From the NCBI RefSeq assembly GCF_012927205.1, contig NZ_JABBGC010000001.1, positions 1-64,000 of the forward strand: a DNA stretch of 64,000 bases, written 5' to 3'. Every line of letters begins with the position of its first letter. Position 1 is the stretch's first letter. The stretch is from Chitinophaga fulva (GTDB lineage Bacteria; Bacteroidota; Bacteroidia; Chitinophagales; Chitinophagaceae). Under the pieces are notes generated by a model. It searched no databases. It worked only from the letters and a program-made list of their open reading frames with translations, and was not told the origin of the DNA. Below, piece after piece: positions 16,414 to 25,361 of the stretch. Both the position numbers and the translations under genes were made by a program.

Positions 16414-19400
16414 TTAGAATTTAAATCCCAGTGTTAAATATGGTAACGTTTCTTCCCTCGAATGCCCTACCACCACCGTAACGATGAGTGCATTCACCGG
16501 CGCCAGGTATACCCCGCCACCATATCCATCGTGCCATACGTGGGAATGTTCATTGTCTTGCCATACACGGCCTACATCATTAAAGGCCAGCAGCCCTACC
16601 GTGGCTGGTAACACATAAGTCTTCAGGTCAAACAGTTTCACCCTGATCTCTGTGTTGTTATAAGCAGAAGCACCACCGGCAAAGCGGTAGTTACGGAAGC
16701 CGCGCAGATTCTGCGTGCCACCAATAGTAGCAGCCTGGAAAAACTCATAGTCGCCCCAGATTTTGCTGCCTCCAAAACGGCTAACGATCACAAAAGTGGC
16801 CGGCACCCGGAAACTCATATACAGGCTCAGATCGGACTGTAGTCGGGTATAGTTGCGGCTATCGCCGTTGAGTCCTTTGTTACCGGTCAGGGAGGTGGTC
16901 CACAGGATACCTCTTGTTGGAATCAGCTTGTTATCGCGGGTATCAATCTGAGCAACCGCCTTTAAACCTGCGTAGGATTTATTGCTGTATACGCTGGCAG
17001 AATCCAATCCATTTTTATCAAAACTGGTGATAAAGCGATTATCGTTTTCGTCTTTGTTGAACGCGTAGTTGTTTAAAGTTGGTCCGTATGATATACTGAT
17101 GTGATTGCTCAGATTTGTACGGAGCAGGGCTTCCAGCGAATACAGGTTAAAACGGGCGCGATAATAGGTAATGCGCTTACCACCACTTTTATCGAAAACA
17201 GTTTCATTACCGAGGCCGAAGAAGTTGATGGTATTGTTCGGCGCCTTGGCGCTTGCTGCCAGCAGGAGGTCTGACTTACCGATTACATCGGTGAACTCCC
17301 CGTCGTATTTGAAGTTCCATGCTCTTGTGGCCAGCGCATGGGTAGCCGTAAAGATATGTTTGGCAGCATAAGGCTCTTTACGGAATGAATGACGGATCAG
17401 TTGTAAGGCCAGGCCCAGCTGAACGCCGTCATCACGGTTGTAACCGGCTGCCAGCATGGGGAAGGTTTTGTTATACTTGAATGCGCTGCGGTTGTAGCTT
17501 ATATTCTCCGGATTATCGGACAGGCGGCGTTGCGTATGGCCGTCCAGCTGGAACGTATCCTTGCCGGTGCGTTGGTCGTATATCCGTATCCGTTTGCCAC
17601 CACCGGAAGTGGAACTGTCGATATAGGTATCTGCGTCTTTGCCGCCGATCAGCCGTATCCGTATGGGAGTGCCGTGGTTTCCTTTGATCTCAAAACGGTC
17701 ATGACCGCCCAGTCCATATACGTTTACCTCTTTTGTTTCTTTAGGGCTGAATGTGCGGGAATAGATGTTTTGCTCCACTTCCCCCTTCTTGCTGATCTTG
17801 AACATATTCAGGGATACCGCGCCTCCATCCAGCTTTTCCACCTGTATCAGTTCATTTTTTTTCGTAGCGGGTACATCCACTCCTTTAGCCAGAAAGCGGT
17901 AATATTTGAGAATATTGTCTTTGAGGATATCCCGGCGAACGGAAAGGCGGTGCACCATCATGGGCGCCACCTGCTTGCGGATGGTCTCCGGGAAAGCATT
18001 GACAGCTGCTTGTATCACGCTGTCTGTCATTTTCCGGAGGAATTTGTCCGTTTGTTTTTCCCAGTCTTTTTTGTCCAGTTCATTCATAAAAGAGCGGTCA
18101 AAGTAGCGGGCGCTGAACTGGAAGCCATTCACATAAGGGATACGGTCACGGAAGCCTTGAACATCAGGAAGAATCCACGGCTTACATATCATACGGGGCA
18201 ACAGGCCTTCATTCACAAAGAAAGCCTGGTCACGGTCACGTGGCACCGGGTAGTAGTATTCCTGTCCTTTATGTTTTTCACGGTACCAGCGCCATTGGTC
18301 ATCATGCCGGTCAAAGTCCATGATGTAGGTATCTAAGATACGTGCGCGCAGTACGGCTTTCTGGTCAATATGAATATCATTATCACCCAGTACTTTGTCC
18401 AGCACTTTGGGTGTACTGTAGGTTTTGTCTTTGTCGCCGGTTACGGGTTCCCTTTCTTCCAACAGAAAAACTTCATTACCGAATACATTGGCGTAAGTGC
18501 CGAGGGTTGTGTCCAGCGGCAGATACACAAAAGAGGGATGTGTATGCGGTACCCCGGCCGCTTCTGCCAGAACGCTGACAGCCAGCGGGGCGTATGGGTT
18601 AGACGCTGATATCTGGTCCTGTACCACTTCGCGGGCAATAGTTTCGCGCAGCATTTCAGGGATGGCGGCCAGCGGGAATTTTTTTAGGGAGCGCATAGCG
18701 TATTCCGTGCCGGTGCTGTCTGCAAGCCGTAGCGAGTGGGTTTGTTTACCGCCGCCACGTTGTAAGATGGTATATCCTTCTTTTTGCAGGTTTATCACCG
18801 GGAAATTCATCGGCGTATTCCATACCTCCCGGTAATTGTTGCCGAGCAGGAGACGATGGAATTTAGTGACCTGTGCATATTGCGTATCCGCCGCTACTTT
18901 CACGTATGCCGGCAGGTTGGAAGGCTCCCGGAATGGCAGTCCCTGGCTGCGAATATCCTGAATCCGCATCACCGTATCGCTGAAAGCCGGAGCTGACAAT
19001 TCTTTTGCCAGGAAGTACTGTGCTCTCACCGTACCATCGGACATTACCTCCAACGCGCTGAAACCATTCTCAGATGTAGCGTACAATGATTTGCTGCCTT
19101 TTTTTACCCGGTTGTTTTTGGCGCCGCTGCCACTCACAATGTAAGTGTTGGGGGTGTCTTTGATCAGCTGTAACGTATGGTCATGACCGGAGACAAAGAC
19201 TACCGGGCCATGTGGTTTAAACGCTTCCTCCACTCCTTTGATCATGTTCTGATATTTGGGATTGGGGATATCTTCCGGGGTACCGAACACGCCGCGTGCC
19301 AGCGGATAGATAGAACCTATCACCGGCATAGGCACATACAGCCATGGTTTCAGGTCAGTAAGCGGGAAAATATGTTGTTTGATGGTATAATAACCTCCAT

Positions 19401-20061
19401 GGGGACCGTAGCTACGGAATGGGTGGTGCGTAGCAAAAATGAGCAGTTTGTTGCGGTTATTGGCAACAATGTCGGCCAGTCGGCCCACCACCTCTTCTTT
19501 GTCTTTACAGTCGCAGGATGATTCTGTTCCCGGCTTTTGATACGGGAACACCCACCATTCGCTGTCCATGATAATGAGTGTGATATTATCAGCCAGCTTC
19601 ACCTCCACGGGGCCGGGGCAACCATCTTTAGGCTGGAAGTCCACGTTCTCCAGATGCAGGGAGTCAATATATTGTTGCTGGTTACGGATTACCTGCCATC
19701 CATTGGGTTTACTCTTGTCCCAGTCGTGGTTACCGGGAACAAAAATGCCTTTGGCGCGGGTACCTTTTACCAGTCCTACCTGATAGTCCAGTATCTCTTT
19801 GGCCATTGGATAGGATTTATGGGACTGGTCAGGTAACCCTCGCGGGTATACGTTATCACCGAGGAACAGGACGGTGTTAATATCTTCCTGTAAGTCGTAT
19901 TTCTGTCTTACCGCATCTACCACAGGATTACGCCCGTTTTCGTGCAGTTCACCGGCATCCCCGATGAGAATAATCCTTTTAACGACGGCGGGCGATTGCG
20001 CAAACATGCGGCCGCAGGTCAGAAAAGCTAGTGTGACAAGGATAATGGCTTTGTTGATCAT
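16414..20061 (-). CDS. metallophosphoesterase fused to Omp85-type outer-membrane barrel
   Basis: The 1215-residue protein has a signal peptide (cleavage after RMFAQ) and then a calcineurin-like phosphoesterase of about 330 residues with GDAGE, FLGDNVY, PGNHDWD, ATHHPF and SGHDHT metal-site motifs in order. A middle region of some 450 residues follows. The last 350 residues alternate like a beta barrel, contain the Omp85 signature GGTQNLRGFRNYRFAGG, and end in an aromatic residue (LGFKF), as outer-membrane proteins do. The enzyme domain would thus be tethered to a barrel, either in the periplasm or at the surface. Its ATG overlaps the stop of the upstream lipoprotein gene (ATGA), which suggests translational coupling. 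Substrate is unknown. Confidence 0.9.
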   Translation of the reverse strand: MINKAIILVTLAFLTCGRMFAQSPAVVKRIILIGDAGELHENGRNPVVDAVRQKYDLQEDINTVLFLGDNVYPRGLPDQSHKSYPMAKEILDYQVGLVKGTRAKGIFVPGNHDWDKSKPNGWQVIRNQQQYIDSLHLENVDFQPKDGCPGPVEVKLADNITLIIMDSEWWVFPYQKPGTESSCDCKDKEEVVGRLADIVANNRNKLLIFATHHPFRSYGPHGGYYTIKQHIFPLTDLKPWLYVPMPVIGSIYPLARGVFGTPEDIPNPKYQNMIKGVEEAFKPHGPVVFVSGHDHTLQLIKDTPNTYIVSGSGAKNNRVKKGSKSLYATSENGFSALEVMSDGTVRAQYFLAKELSAPAFSDTVMRIQDIRSQGLPFREPSNLPAYVKVAADTQYAQVTKFHRLLLGNNYREVWNTPMNFPVINLQKEGYTILQRGGGKQTHSLRLADSTGTEYAMRSLKKFPLAAIPEMLRETIAREVVQDQISASNPYAPLAVSVLAEAAGVPHTHPSFVYLPLDTTLGTYANVFGNEVFLLEEREPVTGDKDKTYSTPKVLDKVLGDNDIHIDQKAVLRARILDTYIMDFDRHDDQWRWYREKHKGQEYYYPVPRDRDQAFFVNEGLLPRMICKPWILPDVQGFRDRIPYVNGFQFSARYFDRSFMNELDKKDWEKQTDKFLRKMTDSVIQAAVNAFPETIRKQVAPMMVHRLSVRRDILKDNILKYYRFLAKGVDVPATKKNELIQVEKLDGGAVSLNMFKISKKGEVEQNIYSRTFSPKETKEVNVYGLGGHDRFEIKGNHGTPIRIRLIGGKDADTYIDSSTSGGGKRIRIYDQRTGKDTFQLDGHTQRRLSDNPENISYNRSAFKYNKTFPMLAAGYNRDDGVQLGLALQLIRHSFRKEPYAAKHIFTATHALATRAWNFKYDGEFTDVIGKSDLLLAASAKAPNNTINFFGLGNETVFDKSGGKRITYYRARFNLYSLEALLRTNLSNHISISYGPTLNNYAFNKDENDNRFITSFDKNGLDSASVYSNKSYAGLKAVAQIDTRDNKLIPTRGILWTTSLTGNKGLNGDSRNYTRLQSDLSLYMSFRVPATFVIVSRFGGSKIWGDYEFFQAATIGGTQNLRGFRNYRFAGGASAYNNTEIRVKLFDLKTYVLPATVGLLAFNDVGRVWQDNEHSHVWHDGYGGGVYLAPVNALIVTVVVGHSREETLPYLTLGFKF

Positions 20062-20909
20062 TTGCGCTGGTAAGTGAATTTTAGGATATTGGCTGTACCG
20101 TCGTAACCGCCTTCATTGGAGATATACAGATCGCCGTTAGCCGCAAAGGTAAGGCCTTCCGGTTGTAGGAAGAGCCGGTGTTTGAGGTTATAGGCTTCCT
20201 GAACGTGGCCCTGCAGGTCGGTGATCACCAGCAGCCCGTTGACCGACGCCACGATATACAGTCTTTTCTCAATCGGATGTATAGCAGCGGCAGATGGTTT
20301 AAAGAAGCGCATGTCTGTACCGGCCAGTTTGGCTATCTCCGCATTGTCGAGCCGGTAGATGGGTACCGTATCAAATGTGCGGGTAGCGAGATCGAACCGG
20401 TAGGCGCTGGTCATGCCTTCTTTTTTATCATCAGGTGCGTTTTTGGTGATTAGTACAATCGCATTGCGGACGCTATCGAAATAGGTGGTTTCAAATTCCC
20501 TTTTCGCTTCTTTGGGGAATTTATAGTGTGTACTGGAAGCGCTGTCCGTGAAAAGGCCGTGTACCTCATATAAGGAACCGTTGCTTTTGAGCACAAACCA
20601 GCCGCTGTCTGTACGGCATATATCTTCATAGTCTCCGTGTTTAGCGAACTTCCAGGAAGGATACGCTTTGTTGGTATGGACATTAATCTGATACACCCGG
20701 CCTTCTTCGTCATTGATCGCGATCATATTGGTTTCGTCCGGGAAAGCTTCGATACCGGAGATCTCCTGCATGGATTCCCTGACCCTGTAACGTACCGGCG
20801 CTTTGAGGTCATAGCCCGCCGGGGAGGCGAATACTTTCTGTTCCTGGTCGCTGATGTTATTGCAGGAAAGGAACATTAACATGATTAGCAACAGGGTTGT
20901 TCTGTTCAT
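20058..20909 (-). CDS. lipoprotein with SdiA-regulated-like beta-propeller
   Basis: From the ATG at 20909 the product begins MNRTTLLLIMLMFLSCNN, a lipoprotein signal with the lipid-carrying Cys near residue 16. A frame seven codons longer from ATG 20927 is possible but gives a poorer signal. The rest (EISGIEAFPDETNMIAINDEEG, LVITDLQGHV, LFLQPEGLTFAANGDLYISNEG) resembles the SdiA-regulated/NHL-type propeller that Bacteroidetes also carry. It overlaps the phosphoesterase-barrel gene by 4 bases, so the two products likely work together in the envelope. What the pair does is not known. Confidence 0.82.
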   Translation of the reverse strand: MNRTTLLLIMLMFLSCNNISDQEQKVFASPAGYDLKAPVRYRVRESMQEISGIEAFPDETNMIAINDEEGRVYQINVHTNKAYPSWKFAKHGDYEDICRTDSGWFVLKSNGSLYEVHGLFTDSASSTHYKFPKEAKREFETTYFDSVRNAIVLITKNAPDDKKEGMTSAYRFDLATRTFDTVPIYRLDNAEIAKLAGTDMRFFKPSAAAIHPIEKRLYIVASVNGLLVITDLQGHVQEAYNLKHRLFLQPEGLTFAANGDLYISNEGGYDGTANILKFTYQRK

Positions 20910-20989
20910 ACATCGGCTTTGTAGCATAAATTTAACTCAAAAATGCAGTAACTTCCCTCATGCAAAGGCGCAAATCGGGGGAATGCACG

Positions 20990-21022
20990 CAAAAGTACCG
21001 CTTTCTCCCTTTGCCGGACAAA
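20990..21022 (-). promoter_or_regulatory. probable promoter of the lipoprotein-phosphoesterase operon
   Basis: On the minus strand TTTG (21022-21019) precedes TACTTTTG (20997-20990) by 21 bases, two more than the usual 19. The -7 box is a full match. It lies about 80 bases upstream of the lipoprotein start. Confidence 0.5.
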
Positions 21023-21031
21023 ACTTAGAAT

Positions 21032-22279
21032 ATGCAGAACAGCTCACTCATCGATGCCGCCAGAGACTTTGTGATGGCCCAGTACCAGCAACATCCGCAT
21101 CCTGAACTGGTATATCACAACCTAGAACATACGCTGCAGGTAGTAAAAGCAGCCGCTCAGATTGCCGCCCACTACCGCCTTCAGGACGAAGAATTACAAG
21201 CCGTTTACGTTGCTGCATGGTTCCATGATGCCGGCTATCTGATAGGTGAAGCTGGCAAACACGAAGAAAATGGCGCTGTGGAAGCTGTCAACTTCCTGCA
21301 AAGCCAGCAGGCACCGGAAAATATACAGACGATGGTAAAAGGCGCTATCCTGGCCACTAAAATGCCACAGTCGCCCCATAGCCTGGTAGAACAAATCGTT
21401 TGTGATGCAGACCTGTTCCACCTTGGCTCCAAAGATTTCGCCGACCGGAATAAGCTATTGCGCAAAGAGGTAGAAATGAGAACGCAGCAGGAAGTACCTA
21501 CCAGCACCTGGCTCGCCGGCAATATCAAATTCCTCACCGCCCATCACTACTGGACCGACTACGCACAGACCTACACTAAACAACAAAAAGAAGAAAACCT
21601 GCAGAAGCTGTATAAAAAAATGGAAAAAAAATCTGCCGAAGCCGCTGAACCAGCCACCACACCGGTAGCTGGACCAGTAGACAACCCCACTACGCCCGAT
21701 GCCCAGCTCCTGGAGAAAAATAAAAAGAAGGACAAGGATAAAAAGCCGGACCGCGGCGTGGAAACGATGTTCCGCATCACTTCCACCAACCATATCCGAT
21801 TAAGCTCTATGGCCGACAGCAAAGCACATATCATGATATCGGTCAACTCCATTATCATTTCTTTTATGCTCTCAGTGCTGGTACGGCGGATAGAAGACTA
21901 TCCCAATATGGTCATCCCGGCCATCATCTTCCTGGTCACCTCTGTCACCACCATCATCTTTGCGGTACTGGCCACACGGCCCAATGTCACCAGTGGTACT
22001 TTTACAAGAGAAGATATCAATAACAAAAATGCCAACCTGCTTTTCTTTGGTAACTTTTATAAGATGAAGCTGGATGAATACGAATGGGGCATGAGGAAGA
22101 TGATGGACGACGCAGATTTCCTCTATGGCAGCATGACCAAAGACGTATATCATCTTGGTGTGGTGCTGGCCCACAAATACAAACTGCTCCGTATTTCCTA
22201 TAACGTTTTTATGTTTGGCCTGATATCGTCTGTGCTGGCCTTCATGATCGCAGCCATCTTTTTCCCGGTAAAAGCATAA
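21032..22279 (+). CDS. HD-domain protein fused to Pycsar-type transmembrane effector domain (PycTM)
   Basis: The 415-residue protein starts with an HD phosphohydrolase domain: His29 and His33, His65-Asp66 in WFHDAGYL, His77-Glu, and Asp125 in CDADLFH. A charged linker with Pro/Thr and Lys-rich stretches spans about residues 190-245. The C-terminal 165 residues (SMADSKAHIMISVNS, two helices, then GNFYKM and a third helix near the end) match the PycTM/DUF5706 domain, the membrane-disrupting effector of cyclic-pyrimidine antiphage systems. No pyrimidine cyclase gene lies in the window. It is 6 bases upstream of ppk1 on the same strand. HD plus PycTM proteins are recurrent in Bacteroidetes; whether this one defends, or degrades a nucleotide signal, is open. 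Confidence 0.85.
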   Translation: MQNSSLIDAARDFVMAQYQQHPHPELVYHNLEHTLQVVKAAAQIAAHYRLQDEELQAVYVAAWFHDAGYLIGEAGKHEENGAVEAVNFLQSQQAPENIQTMVKGAILATKMPQSPHSLVEQIVCDADLFHLGSKDFADRNKLLRKEVEMRTQQEVPTSTWLAGNIKFLTAHHYWTDYAQTYTKQQKEENLQKLYKKMEKKSAEAAEPATTPVAGPVDNPTTPDAQLLEKNKKKDKDKKPDRGVETMFRITSTNHIRLSSMADSKAHIMISVNSIIISFMLSVLVRRIEDYPNMVIPAIIFLVTSVTTIIFAVLATRPNVTSGTFTREDINNKNANLLFFGNFYKMKLDEYEWGMRKMMDDADFLYGSMTKDVYHLGVVLAHKYKLLRISYNVFMFGLISSVLAFMIAAIFFPVKA

Positions 22280-22285
22280 GTATTC

Positions 22286-24277
22286 ATGGCTATTCCTTTA
22301 TATAACCGCGATCTCAGTTGGTTGTCCTTCAACCACAGGGTATTGCAGATGGCAGCCGATTCACGGGTACCACTATACGAACGCATTAAATTCCTGTCCA
22401 TCTTCTCTTCCAACCTCGACGAGTTTTTCCGTGTCAGGATGCCCGCCATCCTGGCCATCAACAAGGTACTGGAACGAGATCCTGATGCCGCCGGCGAAGA
22501 GTCTCCCACACCGGAAACATTACAGGAAGTAATGGACACTATTAACCGTCAGCAGGAAGAATACGGAAAGATATTTACCGGTATGGTGCTGCCGGCGATG
22601 CAACAACAAGGTGTCACCCTTTTCTATGGCACCGAACTGGCGCCGGAACTGGCCGCCCGCACCCGGTCCTACTTTCAATCCACCGTACAGGCCTGGCTGC
22701 AACCAGTATGGCTCAGTCAACGGCATAAAAAGTTTTTCCCGGAGAACAACGCATTATACCTCGTGGTGACACTCAGTCCGCAGGCGACTCCCGATAAACA
22801 GGAAATCGTGCTGGTGAATATTCCCTCCGGGCTGAAACGCTTCCTGACACTGGATGCGCCTGATAAGCAGTTTCACATTGCTTTCCTCGATGATATTATC
22901 CGGGCGCATCTGCCCTACCTCTTCCGTGGCTACATCATCCATCAGAGCTATTGCATCAAACTCACGCGCAACGCGGAAATAGATATGGATGAAATGAAAG
23001 GCGATGTGCTGGAAGAAATAGAAACCATGATCCGCAAGCGGGAACTGGGCGTGCCTACCCGCTTCCTGTATGACGCCTCCATGCCGTTATCGCTGCGCAA
23101 CTTCCTGGCTGGCCAGTTTGAAGCGGCCGATAATGAAATGGTGCCCGGCGGCCGTTACCACAACCTGAAAGACCTTGCAGACCTGCCCATGCCGGCCGGC
23201 CTTCCCGGCGCCTTATATCCCAAAGCCAGACCGGTAGTACAACCAGAGGCAGCTGCCGCCGACTACCTGCTGGACCTGATACAACGCAGGGACCTGCTGC
23301 TGCATCTCCCTTATGAGCAGTACGACCCCGTATTGCGATTCTTCAGCGAAGCAGCCGTAGACCCGGATGTGGAAGAGATATACGTTACCCTTTACCGCAT
23401 CGCCTCCGGCTCACAGATAGCGCAGGCACTGATCAGCGCCGCGCAAAATGGTAAAGCGGTGACCGTATTCGTAGAGTTGAAAGCCCGTTTCGATGAGGCC
23501 AATAACATCCGCTGGTCCAAGAAAATGAAAGAAGCCGGTGTAAAACTCATTTACAGTATCCCCGGCATGAAAGTACATGCCAAAACAGCGCTGGTAAAGC
23601 GCCGGCGCGGTTACCTCTGGGACTATTCCGGACTGATCGCCACCGGCAACTTCAACGAAAGCACGGCACGGTTTTACACCGACCACGTATTGTTTACCTC
23701 CCATGCCGGCATCACGCGGGAAATGGAGCTGTTGTTCCTCTACCTGCAAAGCCGCGAGCAGCCGATGGCCTATCATTTCCTGCAATTTGAGCATCTGCTG
23801 GTGGCGCAGTTTAATATGCTCACCCGCTTCACAGATATGATAGACCGGGAGATTGCCAACGCACAAAAGGGCCTGCCGGCGAAGATCACCGTTAAGATCA
23901 ATAATCTCCAGGAGAAATCGATGATCTCCAAACTGTACGAAGCCCGTCAGGCTGGCGTGGAAGTGGATTTGATTGTTCGCAGTATCAATTGTTTGCAGAC
24001 AGGCATTCCTGAAAGCAGCGGTATCCGCGTGGTGCGTATTGTAGACCGTTACCTCGAACATGCCCGGGTGTTTATCTTCCATAACAATGGCCAGGAAGAA
24101 GTGTACATGGGCTCGGCCGACTGGATGAACCGGAACCTGCACCGCCGTATCGAAGTATGTGTACCCGTATATGACGCCGCACTCCGGCAACAACTGAAAG
24201 ACATCGTGTCTTTACAACTGGCCGACAGTCATCAGGCACAACAAGCCATTCAGGCGTATGTGCAAAATATAGTGTAA
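22286..24277 (+). CDS. ppk1: polyphosphate kinase 1
   Basis: The 663-residue protein begins with the PPK1 signature NRDLSWLSFNHRVL and continues SNLDEFFRVRM. The phospholipase-D-like catalytic half carries the autophosphorylated His431 in GMKVHAKTALVKRR and the second site EHARVFIFHNN with GSADWMNRN. PPK1 polymerises the gamma phosphate of ATP into polyphosphate and can run in reverse. It is slightly shorter than the E. coli enzyme but complete. It is translated 6 bases after the HD-PycTM gene, so the two are probably co-transcribed. That links polyphosphate or nucleotide stress to the HD-PycTM protein by context only. Confidence 0.95.
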   Translation: MAIPLYNRDLSWLSFNHRVLQMAADSRVPLYERIKFLSIFSSNLDEFFRVRMPAILAINKVLERDPDAAGEESPTPETLQEVMDTINRQQEEYGKIFTGMVLPAMQQQGVTLFYGTELAPELAARTRSYFQSTVQAWLQPVWLSQRHKKFFPENNALYLVVTLSPQATPDKQEIVLVNIPSGLKRFLTLDAPDKQFHIAFLDDIIRAHLPYLFRGYIIHQSYCIKLTRNAEIDMDEMKGDVLEEIETMIRKRELGVPTRFLYDASMPLSLRNFLAGQFEAADNEMVPGGRYHNLKDLADLPMPAGLPGALYPKARPVVQPEAAAADYLLDLIQRRDLLLHLPYEQYDPVLRFFSEAAVDPDVEEIYVTLYRIASGSQIAQALISAAQNGKAVTVFVELKARFDEANNIRWSKKMKEAGVKLIYSIPGMKVHAKTALVKRRRGYLWDYSGLIATGNFNESTARFYTDHVLFTSHAGITREMELLFLYLQSREQPMAYHFLQFEHLLVAQFNMLTRFTDMIDREIANAQKGLPAKITVKINNLQEKSMISKLYEARQAGVEVDLIVRSINCLQTGIPESSGIRVVRIVDRYLEHARVFIFHNNGQEEVYMGSADWMNRNLHRRIEVCVPVYDAALRQQLKDIVSLQLADSHQAQQAIQAYVQNIV

Positions 24278-24287
24278 ATTAGATAGG

Positions 24288-24815
24288 ATGAATAAATCGA
24301 GTTTTATGAAGAAGATAGTATGGGCATTGGTCCTTGGACTGTTTTTCGCCATACCGGCGACGAAGGTACAAGCGCAGACACATGACCTGGAACACATTTA
24401 CAACCCTTCCGCAGATGCTAAGGCGGATATAGCCGCTGCCGTTAAACAGGCTGCGCAGGAGAAAAAACATGTGCTGTTACAGATAGGTGGTAACTGGTGC
24501 ATCTGGTGCAAACGGCTGTATAAATTCGTGGAAGATGATGCAGAGCTGAAAGCCGCCATGAATAAAAACTATGTGGTATATCACCTCAACTACAGTAAGG
24601 AAAACAAGAACCTGCCTGTCCTGAAAGAGCTGGGATATCCACAGCGTTTCGGTTTCCCGGTACTGGTAGTGCTGGATGCCAAAGGTAACCGGCTGCATAC
24701 GCAGAATACAGGCCTGCTGGAATCGGCGGACTCCTATGACAAAAAGAAACTGGCGGAGTTCTTCAAACAATGGTCGCCTGCTGCTTTGCTGCCTTCCAAT
24801 TACGTCAACGAATAA
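24288..24815 (+). CDS. exported thioredoxin-fold protein
   Basis: The 175-residue protein has a signal peptide (cleavage after VQAQ near residue 30; a second Met at residue 7 could also start it). It carries a thioredoxin-like domain with the redox motif WCIWC (Cys71, Cys74) and the cis-Pro segment FGFPVLVV. It resembles the Thioredoxin_7 / DUF255-type periplasmic reductases of Bacteroidetes. The gene begins 10 bases after ppk1, on the same strand. It would reduce or shuffle disulfides of exported proteins; the target is unknown. Confidence 0.88.
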   Translation: MNKSSFMKKIVWALVLGLFFAIPATKVQAQTHDLEHIYNPSADAKADIAAAVKQAAQEKKHVLLQIGGNWCIWCKRLYKFVEDDAELKAAMNKNYVVYHLNYSKENKNLPVLKELGYPQRFGFPVLVVLDAKGNRLHTQNTGLLESADSYDKKKLAEFFKQWSPAALLPSNYVNE

Positions 24816-24822
24816 TACTGCC

Positions 24823-25332
24823 ATGAATAACGGCATGACCACTTTCAATACGGATGCTGTGCATACTTTTATAAAGTTTGCGCAGCATCCGTTTAAATTT
24901 AGGGCTTACCTCTTCTGGAAGCTGCCAGCTGCCTGGCTGGCCGGTGTACGGATGCAGACCATCACAGAAGATGCCTGTACCACCTCCGTCCCTTTCCGCT
25001 GGCTGTCACAGAACCCTTTCCGTTCCACTTACTTCGCCTGCCTCGCTATGGCCGCAGAAATGAGTACTGGCCTACCTGCCATGATGTATGTTCAGAGTGC
25101 ACCCAAACGTATATCCATGCTTGTTACCGGTCTGGAATCCACCTTTGTGAAAAAAGCCACCGGCCTCACTTACTTCACCTGTAATGATCTTCCTGCGCTG
25201 AAAGAGGCGATCAGCAAGGCCATGAACGAGGAGGAGGCGGTTACCGTTACCATGCGCAGCGAAGGCAGGGACAAACAAGGCACACTAATTGCCTCGTTCG
25301 CTATCACCTGGTCTTTTAAAGGAAAATCATAA
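24823..25332 (+). CDS. DUF4442 domain protein, hotdog thioesterase-like
   Basis: The ATG at 24823 is 7 bases after the preceding stop and gives a 169-residue protein. The frame is open further upstream, but that part overlaps the thioredoxin gene and is not protein-like. The sequence FRAYLFWKLPAAWLAGVRM, then STYFACLAMAAEMSTGL and SMLVTGLESTFVKKATG, fits DUF4442, a hotdog-fold family related to acyl-CoA thioesterases. The substrate is unknown. The gene forms part of the co-directional run 21032-26768. Confidence 0.85.
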   Translation: MNNGMTTFNTDAVHTFIKFAQHPFKFRAYLFWKLPAAWLAGVRMQTITEDACTTSVPFRWLSQNPFRSTYFACLAMAAEMSTGLPAMMYVQSAPKRISMLVTGLESTFVKKATGLTYFTCNDLPALKEAISKAMNEEEAVTVTMRSEGRDKQGTLIASFAITWSFKGKS

Positions 25333-25361
25333 AATGGTGGTCATCACCCTAAATCAAGGAT

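Noticed and set aside
24676..24822. 49-codon N-terminal extension of the DUF4442 gene
   Set aside because: It overlaps the thioredoxin gene and has Arg/Cys-rich unnatural content; the ATG at 24823 follows the preceding stop.
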